From Lysobacterales bacterium (lineage in GTDB: Bacteria; Pseudomonadota; Gammaproteobacteria; Xanthomonadales; Rhodanobacteraceae): a DNA stretch of 64,000 nucleotides. Shown piece by piece: positions 8,694 to 17,093 of the stretch; positions within the stretch are counted from its first letter, which is position 1, and each line of letters opens with the position of its first letter. The notes under the pieces are model-generated. The model had not been told where the DNA came from. It made no database searches and saw only the letters and a list, made by a program, of their open reading frames with translations. The DNA is taken from NCBI GenBank assembly GCA_017305055.1, contig JAFKMZ010000007.1, forward strand, positions 50,395-114,394. Reading direction: 5' to 3'. A program made the translations under genes and the position numbers.

Positions 8694-10544
8694 ATGAACA
8701 AGACCTTGCTGAGCGTTGCCCTGCTGGGTTGCGCATCCACCGCCTACGCCGCCGACGTGAACCAGGCCGGCAACCTGCCTACCGTACTGGTCACCGCCAC
8801 GCGCACCGCAATCACCGCCGAGGATGCATTGGCCTCGGTCACCATCATCACCCGTGCGGACATCGAACGCCTGCAACCGCTGTCGGTATCGGATCTGCTC
8901 ACCGGCCTGCCCGGCGTGAGCTTTGCCAACACCGGCGGCTATGGCCAGCAAACCTCGCTGTTCCTGCGCGGCACGAACTCCGCGCACACGCTGGTGCTGA
9001 TCGACGGCGTGCGCATCGGCTCGGTCGCCAACGGGCTGGCCGCATTCGAGCAGTTGCCGGTGGAGCAGATCGAGCGCATCGAGATCGTGCGCGGCCCACG
9101 CTCCAGCCTGTACGGCGCCGACGCGATTGGCGGCGTGATCCAGATCTTCACCCGCCACGGCTCACGCGACGGCGGCGTCCTGCCCTCCTTCAGCGTGACC
9201 GGCGGCAGCGAGAAATTGTGGCGCGGCCAGCTCGGCGTGTCCGGCGGTGACGGGGACGCCTGGTACAACCTGAGCGTGGGCCGGCAGAACACGCGCGGCA
9301 TCAATTCCTGCAAGCTTGGCGCAGCGGAGGCGCTTGCAGGCTGCTTCACCGACGAACCCGACCACGACGGCTACCGCAACCAGAACCTGGCATTCAACGG
9401 TGGTTATCGCTGGAACAACGGCGCGCAGATCAGCGGCAACTGGCTGCGCAGTGTCGGTGAGGTGCATTTCGACGGCAGCTACCAGAACCGCAGCCGCACG
9501 CTGCAGCAAACCGCCGGCGCCGCGCTCAGCCTCGAGCCCGCACGGGCGTGGAAGACCACGTTGAGCGCAGGCCAGAACCTGGACCGCTACGACAACTACG
9601 AGAACCTGGAATTCGTCGGCTACAGCTATTCGCGGCGCAACCAGGCGTCGTGGCAGAACGACCTCAGCGTGGCGCAGAACCAGCTGCTGACCCTGGGCCT
9701 GGACTGGCAGGGCGAGCATGTGGCCAGCGACACCGGCTATCTCGCCAACCGCCGCAACGACACCGGCGGCTACGCGCAATACCAGGGCACGTTCGACCGC
9801 AACGAGATCGCGCTGTCGGCCCGGCGCGACCACAACAGCCAGTTTGGCAACCACAACACTGGCGCGGTCGCGTGGGGCTACCACTTCGCCGATGGCCTGA
9901 AACTCTCGGCCAGCTACGGCAGCGCCTTCCACGCACCCACCTTCAACGACCTCTATTATCCCTACGGCAGCGGCAACCCGGACCTGAAGCCGGAAAAGTC
10001 ACGCAGCGCCGAGCTTGGCCTGAGCCAGCAAGGCGGCCCGTGGCACTGGTCCTTGAACGCCTACCAGACCCACATCGACCAGCTGATCACGCTCGACACC
10101 CATTACTACCCGATGAACCTCAGCCAGGCGCGCATCCGCGGCGTGGAAGGACAACTCGGCGTCAAGCTGGACGGCTGGCAGTTGCAGGGCTACCTGACCT
10201 GGCTGCAGCCACGCAACGACGACGACGGCCCGAACGACGGCAAGGTGCTGCCCCGTCGCCCGGAGCGCACGGCGCGCGTGGACCTGGATCGCCGCATCGG
10301 CACCTTCGGCGTCGGCACCACGGTGTACGTGGCCGGCCGCAGCTACGACGACGTGGCGAACACGCGTCGCCTCGGTGGCTACGCCACCACCGACCTGCGG
10401 GCGAGCTGGCACTTCGAGCCTGCCTGGCAGATCGAGGCGCGGCTGGCAAACGTCTTCGATCGCGACTACGAGACCGTCTACTACTTCAACCAGCCCGGAC
10501 GCGCCTGGTACCTGACCCTGCGCTACAGCCCGGCCACGCCGTAG
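8694..10544 (+). CDS. btuB: TonB-dependent vitamin B12 receptor (BtuB-like)
   Basis: Outer-membrane TonB-dependent receptor, predicted to import cobalamin. The 616-residue protein has a signal peptide (1-19, ending AYA) and a TonB-box-like stretch LPTVLVTATRT near residue 28. The plug domain carries the conserved DLLTGLPGVSF, RGTNSAHTLVLIDGVR and EIVRGPRSSLYGADAIGGVI motifs. A 22-strand-type barrel ends with YLTLRYSP. The ATG at 8694 has GGGAG upstream. The cobalamin riboswitch directly upstream, plus a size matching E. coli BtuB, supports B12 (or a corrinoid) as substrate. No btuCDF genes are next to it. Confidence 0.94.
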   Translation: MNKTLLSVALLGCASTAYAADVNQAGNLPTVLVTATRTAITAEDALASVTIITRADIERLQPLSVSDLLTGLPGVSFANTGGYGQQTSLFLRGTNSAHTLVLIDGVRIGSVANGLAAFEQLPVEQIERIEIVRGPRSSLYGADAIGGVIQIFTRHGSRDGGVLPSFSVTGGSEKLWRGQLGVSGGDGDAWYNLSVGRQNTRGINSCKLGAAEALAGCFTDEPDHDGYRNQNLAFNGGYRWNNGAQISGNWLRSVGEVHFDGSYQNRSRTLQQTAGAALSLEPARAWKTTLSAGQNLDRYDNYENLEFVGYSYSRRNQASWQNDLSVAQNQLLTLGLDWQGEHVASDTGYLANRRNDTGGYAQYQGTFDRNEIALSARRDHNSQFGNHNTGAVAWGYHFADGLKLSASYGSAFHAPTFNDLYYPYGSGNPDLKPEKSRSAELGLSQQGGPWHWSLNAYQTHIDQLITLDTHYYPMNLSQARIRGVEGQLGVKLDGWQLQGYLTWLQPRNDDDGPNDGKVLPRRPERTARVDLDRRIGTFGVGTTVYVAGRSYDDVANTRRLGGYATTDLRASWHFEPAWQIEARLANVFDRDYETVYYFNQPGRAWYLTLRYSPATP

Positions 10545-10740
10545 GCACGCGTTCCCTGCCAGCTCAGGCATCGGCAAGCGCGGGCTTGCTTGCGGGCCCC
10601 GGCGGTTGCAACAGCGTTGCCCCTCTGCCCGGCTCCGCCGACAAGTCGCCGGAGGTGCAAGTGGCGCGGTCGGCAGGGGAATGCGGCGCCCTTCGCGGCG
10701 CATCCCGGTATGCTTCCGGCCTTGCCGCGATCCCAGGCCC

Positions 10741-13700
10741 ATGTTCGCCACACTGATCCATCGCCCTGTCGGCACCTCGCTGCTCGCCATCGGGCTGGCG
10801 CTCGCGGGCGTGTGGGCGTACCTGCTGCTGGGCGTGGCCGCGTTTCCGTCGATCCAGTTTCCCGGCGTCGCGGTGTTCGCGCAATTACCCGGGGCCAGTG
10901 CGCAGACCATGGCGGCCACCGTCGTCGGCCCACTGGAGCGGCACCTGGGCCGGATCCCGGGTGTCCGGCAGATGGTTTCCAACACCCGGGAGGGCACTAC
11001 GCAGATCATGGTGCTGTTCAATTTCGGGCGCAGCACCGACGCGGCGGCACGCGAGGTGCAGGCGGCGATCAACGCGGCAGCGGCCGATCTGCCGAGCGGC
11101 TTGCCGAACCCGCCGCAATATTTCAAGTTCGATACCTCACAGGTGCCGGTGCTGGTGGTGTCGCTCACCTCGACCAGCCTGCCGGCGGACCAGCTCTACG
11201 ACCTGACCGACACCCTGCTGAAGCCGGCGGTCATGCAGCTGCCTGGCGTGGCCAATGTCCAGGTCGGTGGCGGCACACCGCACGCGGTGCGCGTCGAACT
11301 CAACACGTCCGCGCTGGCGAAGCTTGGCCTGACCAGCAACGACGTGGCGAACGCCCTGCGCGCGGCGAACGTCACCGCGCCGCTCGGCACACTCAGCGAT
11401 GGCGTGACGCAGATGGCGCTCAGCACCGACGTGCTGCGCAGCCCGGCGCAGTTCGCGCACCTGGTGATCGCGATGCGTCGCGGCGTGCCGATCCGCCTGG
11501 CCGACGTGGCAAAGGTCACCAGCGGGCAGCAGGACAAGTACGCCGCGGCATGGTTCAACGGCGAGCGCGCAGTGACGATGCAGATCAGCAAGCGCTCCGA
11601 GGCGAATGCGGTGGCCACCGTCGACGCGATCCGCGCCGCGTTGCCGCGCCTGCGCGCGCTGCTGCCGGCGGATGTCGAGATCATGCCGGTGTTCGACCTC
11701 ACGCCGACCACCCTGTCGGCCCTGCACGAGGTGGAAGTCGCGCTGCTCATGAGTATCGTGATGGTGGCGCTGGTGATGCTGGTGTTCCTGCGACGGACGC
11801 GGCCGACGGTGATTGCCATGTTCAGCGTGCCGCTGTCGCTCGCCGGCGCGCTGATCGTGATGTGGGCGCTGGGCTTCACGCTCAACCTGTTTTCGCTCAT
11901 CGCGCTGGTGCTGTGCGTCGGCTTCGTGGTCGACGACGCGATCGTGGTGATCGAGAACATCGTGCGCCACATGGAGCGCGGCGAACGGCCGTTGCCGGCG
12001 GCGCTGGCCGGGGTGCGGGAAATCGGCTTCACCGTGGTCTCGATCACGCTGTCGCTGCTGGCGGTGTTCGCGCCGCTGGTTTTCGGCAACAACGTGTTCA
12101 CGGTGCTGATGCGCGAGTTCGCGGTGACCCTGGTTGCCACGATCGTGATCTCCGCCGTGGTCTCGCTGACCCTGACGCCTGCGCTGTGTGGGCGCTGGCT
12201 GACCGACACCGCACCGCAGTCGGGGGGACGCGGCTGTCTGGAGCGTGGCGCCGAAACCTTCGACCGCGCCCTGCTGCGTGCGTACGAACGCGCGCTGGAC
12301 TGGGCGCTGCGCCACCGCCGCCTCATGCGCTGGCAACCGCTGGTGCTGCTGATCCTGACCGTGGTGCTCGCGGTCGCCGTGGTCAAGACCGCCGGTGGCG
12401 GCCTGATGCCAAAGGAGGACACCGGCTTGCTGCAGGCCAGCATCCGCGGCGACGCGAACATCTCGCCAGCCCGGCTGGCCACCCGCGTGCGTGAGCTCGC
12501 GGCGGTAATGCAGGCCGATCCCGCGGTACTCGACGTGTCGGCCGAACTCGGTGGCGGCGATGGCCCCAATCCCGGCGCGGTTGGCAACACCGCGAACCTG
12601 TTTGTCGATTTGAAGCCGTACGGGAATGGCCCGGGCACGCGCCAGGATACGGCGCAGGAGGTCGTCGACCGGCTCAGCAAGTACTACAAGACCGTCGCGG
12701 ACATGGACGTCTCGTTGACCCCGGTGCAATTCATCCAGGGCGGCGGCGGTGGCGGCAACGGCGGCGGCCAGTACTCGTTCCAGCTCGACAGCACCGACGG
12801 CGCATCGCTGCAGGCGCCGACCCTGCGGCTGGAGCGGATCATGCGCGGCATGCCGCAGTTCCGCGACGTGAGCAGCACGTTCGACAGCATCGGCCTGCAG
12901 CAGATGCTGCAGGTCGACCGCGACGCCGCCGCGCGCCTGCATGTCAGCATGGCGCAAGTGGACACTGCGCTCGCCAATGCGTTCGGCCAGACCCCGGTAT
13001 CCATCATCTACTCGGACATCAACCAGTACCGCGTGGTGCTGACCGCGGCCAGCGCCGATTCGCTCAGCCCCGGCACCCTGCTCAACACCTATGTGCGCAA
13101 CAGTGCTGGCACCATGGTCCCGCTGTCGGCCATCGCGACGATCCAGCCGCGCATCGCGCCGGTCACCGTGCAGCACTTCAACCAGCTGGAATCGGCCGCG
13201 ATCAACTACAACCTGGCCAAGGACGTCACCCAGGCCGCAGGCCTGCAACTGGTCAACCAGGCGATGTTTGCCGCGCAGCTGCCGCCGGGCGTGGTCAAGC
13301 GCTACACCGGCGACAACCAGCAACTGATCGAGGCGATGGGCAACGCGCTGATCATGCTGTTCGCCGTCATCGCCGCGATGTACCTCGTGCTTGGCATCCT
13401 GTACGAAAGCCTGCTCCACCCGCTGACCATCATCTCGACGCTGCCGGCCGCCGGTGCCGGCGCGTTCCTCGCAATGCTCGTCACGCAGAGCCAGCTCACG
13501 CTGATCTCGGTGATCGCAGTGCTGATGCTGATCGGCATCGTCAAGAAGAACGCGATCCTGATGGTCGACTTTGCCCTCGTCGCCGAGCGCGAACGCAGCC
13601 TGCCCCCACCCGAGGCGATCCGCGAAGCCGCGCTCGTGCGCTTCCGCCCGATCACCATGACCACGCTCGTCGCCATGGGCGCGGCGCTGCCGCTGGCGAT

Positions 13701-13896
13701 CGGCTTCGGCACCGGCTCGGAAATGCGCCAGCCGCTCGGCATCGCCATCCTCGGCGGCCTGCTGGTCTCGCAGCTGCTGACCCTGCTCAGCACGCCGGCC
13801 ATCTACCTTTGGCAGCACGACCGCCGCGAGCGCAAGGCGCGCAGGCGCGCTCGCCGCGCCGCCAAGGCGCTCGCCCGCACCCCCGCCAAACCGTAG
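10741..13896 (+). CDS. RND-family inner-membrane efflux permease (AcrB/MdtB type)
   Basis: Proton-driven multidrug/solute exporter of the HAE1-like RND group, 1051 residues, the usual size. The 12-helix plan is present: an N-terminal helix (MFATLIHRPVGTSLLAIG), two large periplasmic loops, and the TM4 proton-relay pair in GFVVDDAIVVIEN (Asp398/Asp399). The TM10 lysine is in IGIVKKNAILMVD. A Gly-rich stretch lies near residues 668-678. The ATG at 10741 lacks a strong ribosome-binding site. Neither the membrane-fusion adaptor nor the outer-membrane channel that RND pumps need is adjacent, so it must borrow partners or be a remnant of a larger operon. The TAG stop lies inside a TAGGAGCGGGC repeat. 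Confidence 0.93.
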   Translation: MFATLIHRPVGTSLLAIGLALAGVWAYLLLGVAAFPSIQFPGVAVFAQLPGASAQTMAATVVGPLERHLGRIPGVRQMVSNTREGTTQIMVLFNFGRSTDAAAREVQAAINAAAADLPSGLPNPPQYFKFDTSQVPVLVVSLTSTSLPADQLYDLTDTLLKPAVMQLPGVANVQVGGGTPHAVRVELNTSALAKLGLTSNDVANALRAANVTAPLGTLSDGVTQMALSTDVLRSPAQFAHLVIAMRRGVPIRLADVAKVTSGQQDKYAAAWFNGERAVTMQISKRSEANAVATVDAIRAALPRLRALLPADVEIMPVFDLTPTTLSALHEVEVALLMSIVMVALVMLVFLRRTRPTVIAMFSVPLSLAGALIVMWALGFTLNLFSLIALVLCVGFVVDDAIVVIENIVRHMERGERPLPAALAGVREIGFTVVSITLSLLAVFAPLVFGNNVFTVLMREFAVTLVATIVISAVVSLTLTPALCGRWLTDTAPQSGGRGCLERGAETFDRALLRAYERALDWALRHRRLMRWQPLVLLILTVVLAVAVVKTAGGGLMPKEDTGLLQASIRGDANISPARLATRVRELAAVMQADPAVLDVSAELGGGDGPNPGAVGNTANLFVDLKPYGNGPGTRQDTAQEVVDRLSKYYKTVADMDVSLTPVQFIQGGGGGGNGGGQYSFQLDSTDGASLQAPTLRLERIMRGMPQFRDVSSTFDSIGLQQMLQVDRDAAARLHVSMAQVDTALANAFGQTPVSIIYSDINQYRVVLTAASADSLSPGTLLNTYVRNSAGTMVPLSAIATIQPRIAPVTVQHFNQLESAAINYNLAKDVTQAAGLQLVNQAMFAAQLPPGVVKRYTGDNQQLIEAMGNALIMLFAVIAAMYLVLGILYESLLHPLTIISTLPAAGAGAFLAMLVTQSQLTLISVIAVLMLIGIVKKNAILMVDFALVAERERSLPPPEAIREAALVRFRPITMTTLVAMGAALPLAIGFGTGSEMRQPLGIAILGGLLVSQLLTLLSTPAIYLWQHDRRERKARRRARRAAKALARTPAKP

Positions 13897-13925
13897 GAGC
13901 GGGCCTGTGCGCGATGGCTTGCGCA
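13894..13925. repeat. REP-like element starting at the RND stop codon
   Basis: TAGGAGCGGGCCTGTGCGCGA resembles the GTAGGAGCGGGC-type repetitive extragenic palindromes common in pseudomonads and xanthomonads. Its first three bases are the TAG stop of the RND gene. A short inner palindrome (TGCGC/GCGCA) follows. About 80 bp downstream, near 13973-13990, is half of a GTCATTCCTGCGGG-type element. The rest of 13926-14168 shows no gene. Confidence 0.55.
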
Positions 13926-14168
13926 TGTCCGGTAGCGGAAACTCTCTCCGACACGAAGTGAGGCTCCTGTTCCCGTCATTCCTGCGGGCCGCTTTTCAAC
14001 AGTGAATGCCGGTCATCCGGTGAATTTGGCCTTTAGTAGGTGCCAAAGGCACTGGAGGATGTTCGTACTGGCTAGCGGGCAGGGAAGGAATGGAGTGCCC
14101 GAGTGACTGGTATCTGGCACCGAGGACTCTTCCGCGCTTGGTCCAGCAACCACGGCGCCTTCCCCGTC

Positions 14169-15074
14169 TCATCCGTTCTGTACTCGACCAGCGCGCCCTC
14201 GTTCCGAATTATTTGTCCCGGAATTTCTAGCTTGAGGCAATTTGTCGCTGGGCGGCACAGGGAGCAGCGGATAGAGCAGCTGTCCAACCAACGAATCGGG
14301 CAACTCGGTGTCGATACCATACGCTGACGGTCGCTCGTGGCGAGGGTTGTGGTAGGTACCGAAAATCATGTCCATGATGGGCAACATCGAGGCGAAATTG
14401 CGATCGCGCAGCCCGGACTTGGTGTGATGCCAGTGATGAAAAGCTGGCGTCGCGATCAACCACTCCAACGGTCCAAGTCGCCAGCGCACGTTGGAATGGA
14501 TAAAGAAGCCCCATGTCGTTGCCACGATGACAATCAAGGCCGCAGTCGTGCCACCCGTGAGCGGACTGGCGACCCCCAGAATGCAGGCGGGAACCAGGCC
14601 GCAGAGTCTGATGAAGGCGTTATCGAGTGGGTGTGCATGTGCGCTGGTCAGAAAGTAGACGTGTTCAGGGGCGTGGTGGATGGAGTGGAATCGCCACAGG
14701 AAAGGAATCCGGTGCATCAGCCGGTGGCCCCAATAGAAGCCGACCTCACCAATGACGAAACCAGCGACGATCCGCTGCCAGAGAGGCCACGCCGCGATCG
14801 CGGTTTGATAACGCCACGGCATGGTCCAGTAGGCCGCCGCCGCGACCATGAACAGCGGGAACGCCAACAACAAGGGCGGAATCAGCCCGCTGATGAAAAA
14901 GTAGCCGACATCCTGCGCGAGGCCTTTGCGAAAAAGCTTCTGCCGATGAACTGCGAAAAGCCGCTCGAGCGGCCAGAAGACGACGAGGATGAGGAGCAGC
15001 CACGCGCACTCCCTCGCGATGTTCAGGATGAAATGATCGAAGTTCGGCACAGCAAACAACGATGCCAGCTCCAT
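14169..15074 (-). CDS. Sterol desaturase/fatty acid hydroxylase family membrane protein
   Basis: Di-iron integral membrane oxidase of the fatty acid hydroxylase superfamily, 301 residues. Histidine boxes are complete: HRLMH (117-121), HSIHH (130-134), a HAHPLD segment, and HHWHH near 216. There are four or five hydrophobic segments, with one near 20-35 and a hairpin near 55-82. The family inserts oxygen or double bonds into lipids (fatty acids, hopanoids/sterols, carotenoids); the substrate cannot be told here. The C-terminal tail (SDKLPQARNSGTNNSERG) is polar and poorly conserved-looking. No good ribosome-binding site is seen at the ATG. It lies just downstream of the PEP-CTERM gene on the same strand, 63 bp apart with a hairpin between. 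Confidence 0.9.
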   Translation of the reverse strand: MELASLFAVPNFDHFILNIARECAWLLLILVVFWPLERLFAVHRQKLFRKGLAQDVGYFFISGLIPPLLLAFPLFMVAAAAYWTMPWRYQTAIAAWPLWQRIVAGFVIGEVGFYWGHRLMHRIPFLWRFHSIHHAPEHVYFLTSAHAHPLDNAFIRLCGLVPACILGVASPLTGGTTAALIVIVATTWGFFIHSNVRWRLGPLEWLIATPAFHHWHHTKSGLRDRNFASMLPIMDMIFGTYHNPRHERPSAYGIDTELPDSLVGQLLYPLLPVPPSDKLPQARNSGTNNSERGRAGRVQNG

Positions 15075-15084
15075 TCAGCCAACA

Positions 15085-15113
15085 TGTGAGCCCTGCCACG
15101 CGCAGGGCTCACA
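15085..15113 (-). terminator. Hairpin between PEP-CTERM and sterol-desaturase-family genes
   Basis: A 12-bp perfect inverted repeat (15085-15096 and 15102-15113, TGTGAGCCCTGC and its complement) with a 5-nt loop follows the PEP-CTERM gene on its strand. It has no U tract, so it may be a weak terminator, an attenuator, or an mRNA-stabilising stem just ahead of the desaturase-family start. Confidence 0.5.
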
Positions 15114-15137
15114 CGAAACGACAGCCGGGTCCAGCGG

Positions 15138-16007
15138 TCAAACGACCGGGTTGGATTTGCGCCCCCTACGACGACGCTGCCAAAGGGCAATACCCAGAAG
15201 ACCAAGGCCGGTCGCCAGGAGCGGCAAGGAGCTAGGTTCCGGCACGTTCAGTCCGGGGCGTGAATTCACGCCGGCAAGAAACACCATCGGCGGGAGGTTC
15301 ACCGTGTTGCCGTTGTCACCCCAGGCAAGAAAGCTCAACAGGTTGTCACTTGCATCGGCGGTCAGGTTGATGCTGACGTATTGCCAGTCCGTCAAGCCCC
15401 CCGGCGGCGTTGTCATCAACGGTGTCGCCACCACCGAAGCATTCGGATCCGGGTTGGAGTAAGTACTGTCATGGCCGCCATAGTACGAATCCGCGGCGCC
15501 GCAACCGTTGCAGAACGTCATGCCTGACGTGCCCAGTGAGACAATCCATTGTTCGGTGGTGTTCAAGCCATTCGCAAAGCCTCGTTGCTGGCTGGCTGCC
15601 TGATAGAAGCTCAGCGTGTAGGTTTGTCCTGCAGTGAGGCCGGTCAATGCAAAGTTGAATCCGCTTTCGAACGCCGGATTACCGTCAGCCTCCACCTCGT
15701 TATAGCCCCCCGGAATGCTCAACGTGCTGGGACATCCGTACGTGCTGAGGTAGGTGGGTCCGCAAGCCGTGGTTGACGACGTCGAGTCCGTGCCGGGAGC
15801 CACGATGAAAATGAGGCCATTCCCACCCGTCCAACCGACAGGGTTTACGTTGTTGAAAGTGTTCTTGGGGGCCGAGCCCGTGTAGTTGAGGAAATTGAGA
15901 TTCGTCAGACCGGGTAATGGAGTCGCATTGGCATGGGATCCGAAACCCAACGCCAAGCCGCAACCGAGCAGCCCGATCATCATTGCTTTCTGGAAGTGAA
16001 TTTGCAC
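15138..16007 (-). CDS. PEP-CTERM sorting-domain exported protein
   Basis: Exported protein of 289 residues with a C-terminal PEP-CTERM signal at about 255-284: VPEPSSLPLL, a hydrophobic helix, then the basic run QRRRRGRK. It would be processed and anchored or released by an exosortase, which is not in this window. The N-terminus is a signal peptide (MIGLLGCGLALGFGSHANA). The middle resembles the beta-sandwich of extracellular PEP-CTERM proteins, with Cys pairs (ACGPTYLSTYGC, CNGC). I chose the GTG at 16007: GGGAGGG lies 7 nt upstream and it precedes the signal peptide. The longer reading would start upstream of the sigma-54-like promoter. The role may be in exopolysaccharide/floc matrix, but this is family knowledge only. 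Confidence 0.85.
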   Translation of the reverse strand: MQIHFQKAMMIGLLGCGLALGFGSHANATPLPGLTNLNFLNYTGSAPKNTFNNVNPVGWTGGNGLIFIVAPGTDSTSSTTACGPTYLSTYGCPSTLSIPGGYNEVEADGNPAFESGFNFALTGLTAGQTYTLSFYQAASQQRGFANGLNTTEQWIVSLGTSGMTFCNGCGAADSYYGGHDSTYSNPDPNASVVATPLMTTPPGGLTDWQYVSINLTADASDNLLSFLAWGDNGNTVNLPPMVFLAGVNSRPGLNVPEPSSLPLLATGLGLLGIALWQRRRRGRKSNPVV

Positions 16008-16078
16008 AACCTTACCCTCCCGCGGTAACGTGACCACGCATTGTGTGATTGCTTCGCCTGAATAACCGCCGAGAGAAT

Positions 16079-16095
16079 AAGCATGGCGTGTGCCA
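16079..16095 (-). promoter_or_regulatory. Sigma-54 (-24/-12) type promoter for the PEP-CTERM gene
   Basis: On the minus strand the sequence TGGCACACGCCATGCTT matches the RpoN consensus TGGCAC-N(n)-TGC(T/A). The GG and GC dinucleotides are exactly 12 nt apart. It lies about 70-90 nt upstream of the GTG start, placing the transcript start near 16069. PEP-CTERM genes are known to be controlled by the PrsK/PrsR two-component system together with RpoN, so the context agrees. Confidence 0.7.
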
Positions 16096-16109
16096 ACTAA
16101 CAAATTCAA

Positions 16110-17093
16110 TCAGTTGCAGGAGCGGCATGCGCGCCGAGAGCACAAAGATGTAAAGAAAAATGACAGTCGGGGGTGCCGCCTCTGGTGTCTGCCCATTAAC
16201 TTCAAGGCCAGCTGGGCTTCGTAGCGCGCCTTGGTATTCAATCGGTTGGCGCACAAGCATGAGGGAAGTTGGCAGCCAGCTATTGCGAGTCGACAAAAAT
16301 TGAATCGACACTCTTCGTCCCGATATTACATTGATAAACATAGCCCTGTCCTGACGTTGACCCACCCGCGCAACGGAAATGAACGAGTGGTCTGCGCATC
16401 TGTAAGAGTTCTCGACATCAAACAACGCACACTGCAAACCCGTGCTGTCTGGCTTGTCTGGCGCCGTCTCATGAAAATGTAAGCAGATGAGTACGTTGAG
16501 ATTGCGTCGCCGCTGCGCGCGGGGCGCGGAAACACGCAGCTCAAACTGTAAGGGTTGCCGATACTGCGGGCATGGCGGCGTCACGGATCGCAGTCTCTGA
16601 TCCGTCCTCGTTTGCCGCACGCCAGACAAGTGGAGGTCCGCTGAAAAAGCGGCCGCATTTGTGTAATGGCGTGCATCTTGCCGTTTGTCTTCGGCGTCAT
16701 CGTCGGTGCACTTCGCAAGCACACGGGGTCCTGTGGTTCCCAATGGCGTTGCATGGCGCCGTGAACTTCGCTGCGGACGTTTTCCCATAACGACCAGGAA
16801 TAAGGGGTAGGGGCAATTATTCCGATTTAATTCCCTCCATTTCCTTGTCCCGCACACGCGAGCCCTCAAGACCACGCAAGCTCCTGGGTTCCGCTTCCCA
16901 TGAAGGCCACGTAGCTTCTGTGTGTCGGTTTCCAGCCGTTGCCTCTGGAAGTCGAACGGGGCCAGGGTGTGGCTAGATGAACGGGTTCCCTTTACTGTAG
17001 GGGATGCAACGGGCGTGCAGGGGGACTCGCGTTCGCTGCCGCGTATCCGAAGACACCCATCCCAGTCGTCGTCTGCCGCTGCCTGGAGCTGCC
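16110..17093. other. Gene-free stretch, about 1 kb, lower GC than surroundings
   Basis: No reading frame on either strand here looks like a protein. The longer open frames have scrambled composition, lack ribosome-binding sites and match no family I know. Base composition drops below the surrounding level (for example the AATTATTCCGATTTAATTCC segment near 16817), and codon periodicity is lost. It may hold decayed genes or a regulatory region for the PEP-CTERM gene (minus) and the S10 gene (plus). I see no convincing RNA gene. Confidence 0.6.

Noticed and set aside
11137-13926. A 929-residue open frame antisense to the RND pump
   Set aside because: It is rich in His/Gln/Arg/Asp with no domain, and mirrors the GC-rich codon bias of the real gene on the other strand.
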